DNA from: a virus
Direction: 5' to 3' (one strand)
Length of the DNA: 47,967 nt
Virus record (IMG/VR): IMGVR_UViG_3300005918_000033
Coordinates: 1 to 47,967 of that record
Positions 14,050-21,551 of this stretch are shown here, one piece after another. The position numbers and the translations under genes are program-made. Position 1 is the first letter of the stretch. The number at the start of each line of letters is the position of its first letter. The notes under the pieces are model-generated. The model worked only from the letters and a program-made list of their open reading frames with translations, ran no database searches and was not told the DNA's origin.

Positions 14050-14302
14050 AACTAAAGAAAAAACCTACCGCATTACTTGGACATTGTTTGAAGACTTTGA
14101 TCTTAATGCTCTATTTGACTTATATGAAGACTTTGGTTCTTTCAGGCAATTTGATTGTACCAAAGCCAAACACTCCGGCCCAGAACTTTTCCACGGTGTT
14201 TTAACTCCTTACACAAAACTTGAAGCAGAGAGACTGGCTAACTATGCTAATTTAAATTACACTCGAGCTTGGCATCAAGCGGAGGAGGTAAGAGGTGGTT
14301 AA
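14039..14302 (+). CDS. Hypothetical protein, 87 aa
   Basis: ATG at 14039 follows GAGGAGGAG and overlaps the previous stop. A beta-type start (KTYRITWTLF) is followed by an acidic aromatic segment (DLNALFDLYEDFGSF) and a helical C-terminus. Function unknown. Confidence 0.6.
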   Translation: MKAKTKEKTYRITWTLFEDFDLNALFDLYEDFGSFRQFDCTKAKHSGPELFHGVLTPYTKLEAERLANYANLNYTRAWHQAEEVRGG

Positions 14303-14510
14303 AGAGCTACTTAAATATATACTTTTTATTGCTTTGCTTACAGCTGTATTTGTCTTTTCTTTGCAGTCACTTTATTGGAAAGGCCAAGCTGTTTATTGGA
14401 AAGACATAGCTGAAATATATGAAACTGCTTTCCATCGAGTTATAAACCAAACCAGAGTTCCTGATAGTTCTAACTATCCTTATGTACTGAAGAAAAAGGA
14501 GAAAGAATGA
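14295..14510 (+). CDS. Single-span membrane protein, 71 aa
   Basis: GTG start at 14295, with GGAGG upstream and an 8-base overlap with the previous gene. Residues ~8-25 form a transmembrane helix (YILFIALLTAVFVFSL). The following ~45 residues would lie outside the membrane. Function unknown. Confidence 0.6.
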   Translation: MVKELLKYILFIALLTAVFVFSLQSLYWKGQAVYWKDIAEIYETAFHRVINQTRVPDSSNYPYVLKKKEKE

Positions 14511-14743
14511 AATTAAAGCGAAACATGACTATTTACATCAGTGCAATAGACATAGCTGATATTCTGGCCAGGGAAACTCCGGAAGGAATTGCAAAGGTAT
14601 TCAATGCAATTGGAGAGAAGCTTCACAACCAAACTACAGAATCTGGATTTAGGCTTAATTTAATTACTCCTTGTCTGAATCCATACAGCCGGTGGCTGTT
14701 TGAAACAATGACTGCGAATATTAAAAAGGAGAAAGTGAAATGA
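14507..14743 (+). CDS. Hypothetical protein, 78 aa
   Basis: ATGA overlap with the previous stop. It contains TIYISAIDIADILARETPEGI and AKVFNAIGEKL, then NPYSRWLFETM. The last motif resembles NPSAQWLISAI in the next gene, so the two may share a short C-terminal element. Confidence 0.6.
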   Translation: MKLKRNMTIYISAIDIADILARETPEGIAKVFNAIGEKLHNQTTESGFRLNLITPCLNPYSRWLFETMTANIKKEKVK

Positions 14744-14985
14744 GAAGAAAAATAAACCCAACCTGGATAGCTAACATGAAAGAAAAGTTAAGTAAAGCTA
14801 AAAATTTTGATAGAAGTATTACTTTTGAGCCCGAGATAATATCTTACAATCCTTCTGCGCAGTGGTTAATATCAGCTATAGCAAGTAGAGGTTTTATACC
14901 AAAAGTCGAAAATCTTGGAGCCGGAGTTAAGAGAGTAGGAATTAAAGGCTCTTGCTGTAAATTATGTGGAGCAGTAATTAAATAA
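14740..14985 (+). CDS. Hypothetical protein with C-terminal Cys pair, 81 aa
   Basis: ATGA overlap with the previous gene. Basic N-terminus, NPSAQWLISAIASRG in the middle, and a terminal CCKLC probable metal site. Function unknown. Confidence 0.6.
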   Translation: MRRKINPTWIANMKEKLSKAKNFDRSITFEPEIISYNPSAQWLISAIASRGFIPKVENLGAGVKRVGIKGSCCKLCGAVIK

Positions 14986-14998
14986 AGGAGAAAGTGAA

Positions 14999-15244
14999 AT
15001 GAACAACAAGAAGATACTTAATCTTATTCGACAGTATTCTAAAGGAATTAAGGCTAAAGAAGTGGCTGAAATATTACACCTATCAAAGAATAACATTTCA
15101 GGTACTTTGACCAAACTGAAAAGTTATGGTCTTATTTACAATTTCGAGGCTAAGTGGTATTTCTGCAGAGATAACAATATGTCCATAACTTGCTCGAACT
15201 GCGGAACTGTTCTTGCATTTACCAGAAAAGGAAGGATTCTTTAA
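14999..15244 (+). CDS. Winged-helix/HTH regulator with zinc ribbon, 81 aa
   Basis: Residues ~4-45 match an HTH of MarR/ArsR type: LIRQYSKGIKAKEVAEIL, LSKNNISGTLTKL, then a short wing ending KWYFC. The tail has CSNC. A compact DNA-binding protein, probably a phage transcriptional regulator. AAAGGAG lies upstream. Confidence 0.6.
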   Translation: MNNKKILNLIRQYSKGIKAKEVAEILHLSKNNISGTLTKLKSYGLIYNFEAKWYFCRDNNMSITCSNCGTVLAFTRKGRIL

Positions 15245-15260
15245 AAAGGAGAATAAAATT

Positions 15261-15395
15261 ATGAAACTTAAAACTGTAAGAAGATGGTTAAATAGAAACT
15301 CGTATAAGATTGCTAATGCAAAGATTCAAGAATCTAAGAACAGTCTTACACGCAGAGCAACAAAACTGCAAAAATTACTACAGAAGGGAGAATAA
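15261..15395 (+). CDS. Basic miniprotein, 44 aa
   Basis: ATG at 15261 after AAAGGAG; an earlier in-frame ATG lies inside the previous gene. Strongly basic and helical (KTVRRWLNRNSYKI, RRATKLQKLLQK). Nucleic-acid binding is plausible. Confidence 0.5.
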   Translation: MKLKTVRRWLNRNSYKIANAKIQESKNSLTRRATKLQKLLQKGE

Positions 15396-15398
15396 AAA

Positions 15399-15578
15399 AT
15401 GTCAATATCAGAAAGATTGTTAAGAAAGTGGAGAAAGGAAGCGCTTAAACACGAAGGTGTTATTGTGGAAGCACACGCTATCTCTGCCCCTATACTTGTA
15501 GCTGGTTATATTGAGTGCCAACAACGAATCCTTCAAATGACCCAAGAACTCTTAGACCAGCACTTACTGAGGAAGTAG
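15399..15578 (+). CDS. Hypothetical protein, 59 aa
   Basis: GGGAG upstream. Helical and basic at the N-terminus (MSISERLLRKWRKEALKH), then a mildly hydrophobic AISAPILVAGYIECQQRIL. Not recognised. Confidence 0.5.
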   Translation: MSISERLLRKWRKEALKHEGVIVEAHAISAPILVAGYIECQQRILQMTQELLDQHLLRK

Positions 15579-15592
15579 AAAGGAGAAATAAA

Positions 15593-15793
15593 ATGGAATT
15601 AGTAGAAGGAGTACCCTATAGTTACTTAGGAGACGGCCTATATGCTAAGTTTGATGGGTTCGGAATCTGGCTACTGGCTAACGATCACAAGAACCCCACA
15701 GACAGAGTATGCCTTGAACCTGCTGTACACCAAAGCTATCTTAGGTTTATTGAAGATTTAAGAGAAATGTACGGAAAGGAGGTTATGAAGTGA
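15593..15793 (+). CDS. Hypothetical protein, 66 aa
   Basis: ATG at 15593 after AAAGGAG. It contains aromatic/glycine strands (YSYLGDGLYAKFDGFGIWLL) and a C-terminal helix (YLRFIEDLREMYG). Its stop overlaps the next GTG start. Confidence 0.55.
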   Translation: MELVEGVPYSYLGDGLYAKFDGFGIWLLANDHKNPTDRVCLEPAVHQSYLRFIEDLREMYGKEVMK

Positions 15794-15990
15794 AGAAGAG
15801 AATAGAAGTCTTAGAAATGATAGCAGAAGATATGAAAGCTGACGCAGAATACTTTGACGGTAAACCCTTTACGGGGAAGACTGTTGGTATAGCACTTGGT
15901 CATCATGGTGCAGCTATAGCAGCACTTGCTAACATTATAAAAGCAATACTAAAGGAGATAAAAAATGACAAAACCAAAGTATTACCTTAA
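15790..15990 (+). CDS. Hypothetical protein, 66 aa (paralogue at 22449-22664)
   Basis: GTG start overlapping the previous TGA stop. LEMIAEDMKADAEYFDGKP, then GHHGAAIAALANIIKAIL. The 71-residue protein at 22449 has the same plan (GITEDMKRAVAKF... AHNAAISVLATILAAIL), so the gene is duplicated within the early block. A small helical bundle of unknown role. Confidence 0.6.
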   Translation: MKKRIEVLEMIAEDMKADAEYFDGKPFTGKTVGIALGHHGAAIAALANIIKAILKEIKNDKTKVLP

Positions 15991-16219
15991 GACATTCCAA
16001 CAGGCACTGAAAATCTATCACGAAAAATACCCTGCAGCTACACTTAAACGTGCTGTTTGTGGTATAGAAAAGAAGTGGTGGAATGAAATGCGCTTACTTA
16101 ATAAAGCGCCTTCTAAAGCAGAAAATAAGTATAGTAAAGTTAAAACAGTAGATTCCTATTTCGTTGTACCTATAAATTGCTTAACAAAACGCTATGAAAC
16201 GGAAAGGAGAGCAAAATGA
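15965..16219 (+). CDS. Hypothetical basic protein, 84 aa
   Basis: Overlaps the previous gene by 26 bases, with GGAG upstream. Basic, with FQQALKIYHEKYPAATLKRA and EKKWWNEMRLL. A DNA-binding role is possible. No family recognised. Confidence 0.55.
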   Translation: MTKPKYYLKTFQQALKIYHEKYPAATLKRAVCGIEKKWWNEMRLLNKAPSKAENKYSKVKTVDSYFVVPINCLTKRYETERRAK

Positions 16220-16755
16220 GAGCAAAATGGACGGAGTTAAAAAATAAATTTAATCCAGGGGATATTGTTAAAATGAAGAAAGATGATTTTCATTTTAATC
16301 CTGCGTTTAAAGTAACCAGTATAGGAATGGTTCAAGCTGTTCATGTTTATGCTGGTAAAGATGTGTGTATCAGAATAGGCAGAGGCGAAACTAAGCCAAG
16401 AAGCTTCAAGGGAAGAATATCTTATACTATTTCAGGGTTTAGTTTAAGGCCTGAAGAATGTCAACTTGAGTTGTATGAAGAAGTAGTAAAAGCTGAGGAG
16501 GAAGAAAATGAAACAGCAGAAAGCGAGATAAATACTGGTAATTCTGTATCACCTTTGTGTATAAAAGTTGGTGATAGAGTAAGCGTAAATATTAATGCAG
16601 CTAAGATTACATTAGCATATCATGCTGAGGTACTGCGGATGCCTTGTGCAACAGGTGACTCATGGATATTCAAAGCCTTAACTGACAACAGTATTTTTTA
16701 CGTTTCAGAAGGTTGTACTGTATCATTACTTGAGAAAGGAGAAGAAAGATGCTAA
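16216..16755 (+). CDS. Two-domain hypothetical protein preceding the ligase
   Basis: 179 residues. Residues ~13-90 and ~110-175 each look like a small beta-barrel (NPGDIVKMKKDDF...; IKVGDRVSVNINAAK...), separated by an acidic Glu-rich linker (~90-105). GD-I/R-V starts are typical of SH3-like or KOW-like barrels. It overlaps the ligase start by 7 bases, so the two are probably co-translated. Confidence 0.55.
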   Translation: MRAKWTELKNKFNPGDIVKMKKDDFHFNPAFKVTSIGMVQAVHVYAGKDVCIRIGRGETKPRSFKGRISYTISGFSLRPEECQLELYEEVVKAEEEENETAESEINTGNSVSPLCIKVGDRVSVNINAAKITLAYHAEVLRMPCATGDSWIFKALTDNSIFYVSEGCTVSLLEKGEERC

Positions 16756-17633
16756 TATCTCGTCCACTTAAAGCTCCAAACAAAACTCTAGAAGATAACC
16801 AGCTTTCCAAGCTACCTTACCCTGTTGTAGGTTCACCTAAACTTGACGGAATCAGATGCTTAATAGATGGTACGGCTAAAACCAGCTCTATGAAAGGTCA
16901 GCCAAACCCATTCGTTCAGCAAACTTTATCTCGGCCTGAGTTTAATGGTCTTGATGGGGAGTTAATTATAGGTAAACCAAATAGTCCTTCAGTTTTCAAC
17001 AATTCCACCGGCCCACTAAGGCGTAAATATGACGAACCTGATTTTAGATTCTACATTTTCGATAGCTTTTTATTTCCTGTAAGCTCTTATAAAGTTCGCT
17101 GGATTAATGTGTCTATACCTTTATACCCAAGAGTAACAGTTATTTCTCAAACTTATCTTGCTTCTCCCAGTGATGTTATTGAATATACTAAACTTTGTAT
17201 AGAAGATGGTTATGAAGGTGCTATGCTTCGCACGTTGACTGGTCTGTACAAACAAGGCCGAGCTACTTTCAACGAGATGAATATCTTCAAGCGAAAACCC
17301 TTAACAGACGCTGAAGCAATGATCATTGGCTTCACTGAGCAGCAAACTAATTTAAACCCCAAGTTTATAGATGAAATGGGCTTAACAAAGCGAGCTACAA
17401 ATCAAGATATGAAAGTAGGCGCGGGAACTCTGGGGAATTTCATTTTACAAAGTCCAGATTGGAAGAAACCTTTCTACTGCGGTGGTGGTTGTTTGCTTCA
17501 CTTTGAACGAAAAGAAATCTGGGACAATAAGGAGAAGTATCTTGGAAAGATTATTACTTACAAATATCAAGCTTACGGTAGTTTAATTGCTCCCAGGCAA
17601 CCTATATTCAAGCGGTTTTACCAAGAATTTTAG
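16749..17633 (+). CDS. ATP-dependent DNA ligase
   Basis: 294 residues. It seals nicks in phage DNA, using ATP to form a lysyl-AMP intermediate. Motif I is PKLDG with the nucleophile K31. Motif III is LDGELI (~68-73), followed by FYIFD (motif IIIa-like), motif IV EGAMLR, and motif V FKRKP. The C-terminal ~100 residues form the OB domain. This compact two-domain form is typical of phage (T7-like) ligases. It is intact and overlaps the previous gene. It probably serves replication and repair together with the polymerase further downstream. Confidence 0.9.
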   Translation: MLISRPLKAPNKTLEDNQLSKLPYPVVGSPKLDGIRCLIDGTAKTSSMKGQPNPFVQQTLSRPEFNGLDGELIIGKPNSPSVFNNSTGPLRRKYDEPDFRFYIFDSFLFPVSSYKVRWINVSIPLYPRVTVISQTYLASPSDVIEYTKLCIEDGYEGAMLRTLTGLYKQGRATFNEMNIFKRKPLTDAEAMIIGFTEQQTNLNPKFIDEMGLTKRATNQDMKVGAGTLGNFILQSPDWKKPFYCGGGCLLHFERKEIWDNKEKYLGKIITYKYQAYGSLIAPRQPIFKRFYQEF

Positions 17634-17648
17634 AAAGGAGCTCTGAAA

Positions 17649-17855
17649 ATGTTTACAAAACAAGGTTTTTATGAAGTAAAGCTAAAGTGGAAAGACAAGT
17701 GGAGAAAATTCTACGTCCCTGCTGATAGCGAATACAGTGCCTTAAATGCTGCTGTCAAGCTGCTTTCTGAATCACTGGGTATGGCTTATTACCCTTGCAG
17801 AAACAAATATCACGGACAAAGAGATAATTTTACTGTAACAAAGTTGGAGGTTTAA
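17649..17855 (+). CDS. Hypothetical protein, 68 aa
   Basis: Follows the ligase by 15 bases with AAAGGAG upstream. Beta-rich: GFYEVKLKWKDKWRKFYVPA, then the helix SALNAAVKLLSESLG. This strand-strand-helix pattern occurs in many small phage proteins. Function unknown. Confidence 0.55.
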   Translation: MFTKQGFYEVKLKWKDKWRKFYVPADSEYSALNAAVKLLSESLGMAYYPCRNKYHGQRDNFTVTKLEV

Positions 17856-17857
17856 AA

Positions 17858-17947
17858 ATGCAAGCACTACAACAATATATTGTAGCATTTCTTTTGTATT
17901 GCTTAGTAGCTTTAGTATGGATTGGTTTACCTAAAATACTTTTTTAA
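17858..17947 (+). CDS. Tiny membrane peptide, 29 aa
   Basis: A short ORF after GGAGG, nearly all transmembrane (IVAFLLYCLVALVWIGL). Its spacing fits the gene string (2 bases after the previous stop; next start 10 bases on). Confidence 0.45.
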   Translation: MQALQQYIVAFLLYCLVALVWIGLPKILF

Positions 17948-17957
17948 AGGAGGAAAA

Positions 17958-18365
17958 ATGTCTAAAGTAGCACAAGTTTGGATAGAAGAGGCAAAGAAAT
18001 TAGAAATAAACCAAGCTATTTTTCTCAGAGTGGCAAACAAATCTGAGCAAACAGATCTTGCAAATGCGTTAGAAAAGGAGAAGGAGAATTTTGCGTCTCT
18101 AGATACCGTCCACGCCAGTCAGCTGTTTATAAATAAGGTTTTGAAGAATGCCCGGCAGTATGTAGTAATTGAGAGAAAGTATAGAACTCCGTTTGTAGCC
18201 TTCTTAAAAGATACCGATGGAAGTTTGTCTAAGCTTACTATAGACCCCGAGCGCAGGAGACAGATTTACCTCATGCTGAAGGATGAAAAACCAAGAGAAG
18301 AAATAGAAGATGCGCTGAATGGCCTGACAGAAGGAGAAATCAAGGAATTCTTCCCTGAAAAATAA
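17958..18365 (+). CDS. Early protein, copy 2 of family B
   Basis: 135 residues from the ATG at 17958 (AAAGGAGG upstream). It parallels the 167-residue protein at 10576: FLRVANKSEQTDLANAL at the N-terminus, TPFVAFLKDTDG in the middle, MLKDEKPREEIEDALNGLTEGEIKEFF at the end. It is followed by a strong promoter, so it closes a transcription unit. Function unknown; paired in this genome with family A genes. Confidence 0.7.
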   Translation: MSKVAQVWIEEAKKLEINQAIFLRVANKSEQTDLANALEKEKENFASLDTVHASQLFINKVLKNARQYVVIERKYRTPFVAFLKDTDGSLSKLTIDPERRRQIYLMLKDEKPREEIEDALNGLTEGEIKEFFPEK

Positions 18366-18388
18366 TCTTCAAAACTATGAAAAAATCC

Positions 18389-18417
18389 TTGCTAGTTGAG
18401 ATTGGTCATGATATAAT
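18389..18417 (+). promoter_or_regulatory. Sigma70-type promoter
   Basis: TTGCTA (18389-18394) and a perfect TATAAT (18412-18417) with 17-bp spacing. It starts the unit with the RHH protein, family A copy 2 and the recombination genes. This is the best plus-strand promoter match I found. Confidence 0.7.
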
Positions 18418-18447
18418 GCAACCATCATTTGATGGAGGGAAAATACA

Positions 18448-18627
18448 TTGCGTTATATTCAAACTGAATTAACAGATGAAGAATTTATTGTAATAAAGAA
18501 GGTAATTTTAGATGCTAGTCTAGCTTTGAAAGATTTTATAAAGGCAGCTATATTCGAGAAAATACTTCGTGACGCTGCTAAAAACAGAGAGGTTGAAGGT
18601 ACTGAAGAAATTAGTTCTTTAGACTAG
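18448..18627 (+). CDS. Ribbon-helix-helix-like regulator, 59 aa, TTG start
   Basis: TTG at 18448 follows GGAGGG at usual spacing; no ATG gives a sensible start. The sequence has the RHH pattern: strand YIQTELTDEEF, helix IVIKKVILDAS, helix ALKDFIKAAIFEKILRDA. It is the first gene after a strong promoter, so it is probably a regulator, possibly of its own operon. The assignment rests on pattern only. Confidence 0.55.
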   Translation: MRYIQTELTDEEFIVIKKVILDASLALKDFIKAAIFEKILRDAAKNREVEGTEEISSLD

Positions 18628-18654
18628 AAACTCTCAAATAATTAGGAGGTAAAA

Positions 18655-19092
18655 ATGGCAAAAGGAAAAGTTCAAGAACAAGATGTTCCACAGGAAGAAG
18701 TAGCAACTCCGGAAATAGCACCTGCAAAGAAGAAAAAGAAACGTTTAGCTAAAATCATCGAAGGAACTGTCCTCACTATCAAAGAGGCAATTACCGAGTC
18801 AACCTTGGTCTTTGATTTTGCAAGTCTGCCGGAAAACATTCAGGCTTTGCTTGGGCCTTACGGGCTGAGTCAGAAACTTGGAGATGCAGCTGCCGGGAAG
18901 TCCGGGCAAACAGCTGTAGACTCCATTAACAAGGTTTGGGAAGGCCTGAAGTCTGGGAATTGGAGTGTCAGGGCTCCGGCTGCCGAGAAGATTTCCAAAA
19001 AATCTATTCTTGGTAAGTTTGAGGAAATGCCTGACGGCCCGGAGAAAGATATGGCAGCTACGCTGCTTAAAAACCTGGGTATTCTTTCCTAA
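18655..19092 (+). CDS. Early protein, copy 2 of family A
   Basis: 145 residues. A Lys-rich N-terminal tail (~1-35, KKKKKR) precedes the family A core: LVFDFASLPENIQ, YGLSQKLGDAAAGKSG, VWEGLKSGNWSVRAP. The paralogue at 7833 has the same core with a different tail. The basic tail suggests nucleic-acid contact. It lies immediately before the nuclease and recombinase genes, hinting at a replication or recombination role. Confidence 0.7.
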   Translation: MAKGKVQEQDVPQEEVATPEIAPAKKKKKRLAKIIEGTVLTIKEAITESTLVFDFASLPENIQALLGPYGLSQKLGDAAAGKSGQTAVDSINKVWEGLKSGNWSVRAPAAEKISKKSILGKFEEMPDGPEKDMAATLLKNLGILS

Positions 19093-19104
19093 ACCTTTAA
19101 CCGG

Positions 19105-19160
19105 GGGAGGGTAGGTTCGATCAGGTAACCAGTACGACCTGATCTGTAGCTTGCCCTTCC
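19105..19160 (+). ncRNA. Long intergenic hairpin RNA
   Basis: Outer arms 19105-19115 and 19150-19160 pair over 11 positions with three G-U pairs. Inner arms 19119-19126 and 19137-19144 pair perfectly over 8. No U-run follows, so it is not a standard terminator. It separates family A copy 2 from the nuclease gene. Confidence 0.5.
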
Positions 19161-19198
19161 TTTCCACTCACCTTTAAGAAATAAAGGAACCCAATAGA

Positions 19199-20146
19199 AT
19201 GAATGAAAATAAAGACCAACTTGTCCTAGACAACTCCGGAAGATCAACCTACCGTCAGTGCAAAATGAAATACTTCTTACAAATTATACACGGCTGGCAA
19301 AGTAATTACGGCAGTACTGCGCTCCGCTATGGTTCTTGCTATCACGGAGTTCAAGAAGGTTACCAATCTTGGATTAAGAAAAATGGCTGGCCTAAAGATC
19401 AGACTGAACAAATGGCTGCAATTACCCAAGGTCTTACACTTGGCAACAAGATTTACCAAAAAGAGACAGAGGGTAAAGAATACTATGATGATTACAAGAA
19501 TTTCAACACTGCAGCAGATGCTTTTAATGCTTATCTTGAATATTTTAAGGATGATGAACAGCATCTGGAAATACTTTCTACAGAACAAAAGTTTTCCTGC
19601 CCAATAGAGCCTGAAAGTGAAATTGAAGCGAAGCTTCTTGCGAAGCTACCTGAGCTTATCTTTACTGGAAAAATAGATCTCTGCGTAAAAATGGATGGAA
19701 TGGAGTGGATTTTAGATTTCAAAACTACTGGTTGGTGGCTTGACAAAGTAATTATGCAAGCAAACCGCAGCCCGCAGTTGATTGGGTACTCTTATGCCGC
19801 AGATAAAGTACTTGGTTTTACTCCTCAAGGAACTTTATGCTCCTTTGCTTTCGCTGGGTCTACTAAATCAAAAGTCACTGGGAATTGGGGTAAGGTTCGT
19901 TATGACTTTCGCAGAGTTCCACAGATTTTCACCGCTGGAGATATTGCAGCGTGGAAGCTGAGTTTCATTGATACAGCAAGAGGGATTCAATTTTCTAAGG
20001 ATAATAATCTGTGGCCGGAAAGTTTTGACAACTGTTACTTATATGGAGCATGTCCTTATTTACGGCTATGTCAGCAGCATAAACCTTACAAAGATCTGAA
20101 CTTTGAAGGCTTTCATGTAAAGCATTGGAGTGTTTTGGATAATTAA
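19199..20146 (+). CDS. Cas4/RecB-like PD-(D/E)XK exonuclease with four-cysteine cluster
   Basis: 315 residues. PD-(D/E)XK signatures: GKID with D160, then LDFKT with D173 and K175. C21 (YRQCKMKY) near the N-terminus and C279, C285, C291 near the C-terminus match the split four-cysteine, probably 4Fe-4S, arrangement of Cas4 and AddB nuclease domains. Such enzymes resect DNA ends. Its neighbours, a Sak4-like ATPase and an SSB-like protein, make a phage recombination set. It has no helicase domain and no Cas genes are nearby, so this is a phage recombination nuclease, not a CRISPR component. Confidence 0.85.
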   Translation: MNENKDQLVLDNSGRSTYRQCKMKYFLQIIHGWQSNYGSTALRYGSCYHGVQEGYQSWIKKNGWPKDQTEQMAAITQGLTLGNKIYQKETEGKEYYDDYKNFNTAADAFNAYLEYFKDDEQHLEILSTEQKFSCPIEPESEIEAKLLAKLPELIFTGKIDLCVKMDGMEWILDFKTTGWWLDKVIMQANRSPQLIGYSYAADKVLGFTPQGTLCSFAFAGSTKSKVTGNWGKVRYDFRRVPQIFTAGDIAAWKLSFIDTARGIQFSKDNNLWPESFDNCYLYGACPYLRLCQQHKPYKDLNFEGFHVKHWSVLDN

Positions 20147-20150
20147 CCCC

Positions 20151-20180
20151 AAGAAACGTCAAATTTTGACCATTTGTCTG
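20151..20180 (+). repeat. Dispersed palindromic element, intergenic copy
   Basis: Core GTCAAATTTTGAC at 20158-20170 with AAGAAAC upstream and CATTTGTCTG downstream. It lies between the nuclease and the Sak4-like gene. Confidence 0.7.
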
Positions 20181-20201
20181 AATAAAAAGGAGGGAAAATA
20201 A

Positions 20202-20951
20202 ATGCCGTCAGCAAAAGATGTAACTACAAATTCTGAGTGGTTAAAGGTAATGTCAGTCGGAGAATCCGGGATGGGAAAGTCAATTTTTGCTTCTAGTTTC
20301 CCCACTCCCGGTTTTATATTTGACTTCGGAGGTGAGATTCTTTCATACAAAGGTTTAGATTTTGACTACGAGCAGTATGAGCTCAGCCCAAGAGGTTGGG
20401 TAAAGTTTGAAACAGACTTTATGCAAATAAAAAAAGTTGTTGCTGAAGGAAAGTATGTAACGGTAATTACTGATAACTTATCAGCAATGACTGATCTTTG
20501 TATGGAAAAAGCAATGCAGCTTGATCCCAGACGCAGTAAAACAAACGGCCCAATTTGGAATGTCCACTATGATATGGTAAAGAACCTTATGGAAGGTAAG
20601 CTTCGGCAGATGTTAAACCTCCAGTGTAATCTTGTATTTATAGCACATCTTAATACTATAAAAGATAAAGATGGGGCTGTAATTGGAGTTGAGCCAAGCT
20701 TGACTGGTAAACTTTCCGGAGATGTTCCTTCGTATTTTGACGAAGTACTTTATCACACAACAAGAAAGGAGAAAAGTGATACTAAATGGTTGCTTCAAAC
20801 TGTGCCTATAGGTAGAAATCACGGAAGAAGCCGAGCTTCTGGAAAAAAAAGATTACTTCCAGATACTCTGGAAAATGATTATTCCTTGTATATTAGTTAC
20901 TTACAGGGAAAGAAAGTAAAGGAGGTGATAAAACCTATTAGCAAGAAGTAA
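20202..20951 (+). CDS. Sak4-like RecA-fold ATPase (AAA_24 type)
   Basis: 249 residues. Walker A is GESGMGKS (~20-27). Walker B-like VTVITDNLSA follows at ~86-95. A glycine-rich GFIFDFGGE segment after Walker A and LVFIAHLNT further on fit the phage AAA_24/Sak4 recombinase group, which promotes single-strand annealing together with an SSB. A probable SSB gene follows directly. ATG at 20202 is preceded by AAGGAGG. Function is inferred from motifs and the neighbouring nuclease and SSB. Confidence 0.75.
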   Translation: MPSAKDVTTNSEWLKVMSVGESGMGKSIFASSFPTPGFIFDFGGEILSYKGLDFDYEQYELSPRGWVKFETDFMQIKKVVAEGKYVTVITDNLSAMTDLCMEKAMQLDPRRSKTNGPIWNVHYDMVKNLMEGKLRQMLNLQCNLVFIAHLNTIKDKDGAVIGVEPSLTGKLSGDVPSYFDEVLYHTTRKEKSDTKWLLQTVPIGRNHGRSRASGKKRLLPDTLENDYSLYISYLQGKKVKEVIKPISKK

Positions 20952-20991
20952 AGAAACACTAACATTAATTCTAACTAAGGAGATTACAAAA

Positions 20992-21543
20992 ATGGCTAAA
21001 AAGACAAAAGAAACAACGACAGAAGACACCAACTACCAAGACCAAGATGACAGACAAGACGATGTTCAAGATCCCGCAGAAGGGTTAGGTGAGTTGGATT
21101 TCAACGTTACTGACGAGTACAAACCTGATCCGCTGATTCCGAAGGGAACTTACTACGGAGTAGTTACAAAAGTTTCTTTCAATCCGGAGCAGCATTGCAT
21201 TATTTGGGAAAGTTGCCTGCATGACAACGGTGGAGTTATGAATGACGGTGAGAGCCCGATTGATGGAGCTTATGTCTGGTTCAGAAATTGGTTGCCTAGG
21301 CCAGGTGATGAAGATACTCTGACCAAATCAGGGAAATCCACCAAGCGTCAGAGCAAAATTAATATGCTCAAAGACTTCAGCGAAGCTCTTGGAGTTGATA
21401 TGTCTACCCCGCAGCAGATTGCAACTGCAATCAGTGAGGCTCAGTGGATGGGGTTGGAAGTCGAGGCTGATGTTGACATAGATGAGTATATGGGTAAGTT
21501 TCGGAATAATGTAAACAGACTGCGGAAGAGTAAGATGTTTTAA
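20992..21543 (+). CDS. SSB-like protein (DUF669-type) with acidic N-terminus
   Basis: 183 residues. The first ~40 are acidic and Gln/Asp-rich. Then LIPKGTYYGVVTKVSF starts an OB-like barrel, with FRNWLPRPGD and a helical LKDFSEALGVD, ending GLEVEADVDIDEYMGKFRNNVNRLRK. This matches the layout of phage DUF669-like single-strand-binding proteins adjacent to Sak-type recombinases. The acidic stretch is N-terminal, whereas classical SSBs carry it at the C-terminus. It probably coats ssDNA for the Sak4-like ATPase. Confidence 0.6.
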   Translation: MAKKTKETTTEDTNYQDQDDRQDDVQDPAEGLGELDFNVTDEYKPDPLIPKGTYYGVVTKVSFNPEQHCIIWESCLHDNGGVMNDGESPIDGAYVWFRNWLPRPGDEDTLTKSGKSTKRQSKINMLKDFSEALGVDMSTPQQIATAISEAQWMGLEVEADVDIDEYMGKFRNNVNRLRKSKMF

Positions 21544-21551
21544 ATAAATTT

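Noticed and set aside
19113-19160. tRNA T-arm
   Set aside because: GGTTCGATC resembles a T-loop but no acceptor or D-arm surrounds it; it is part of the long hairpin.
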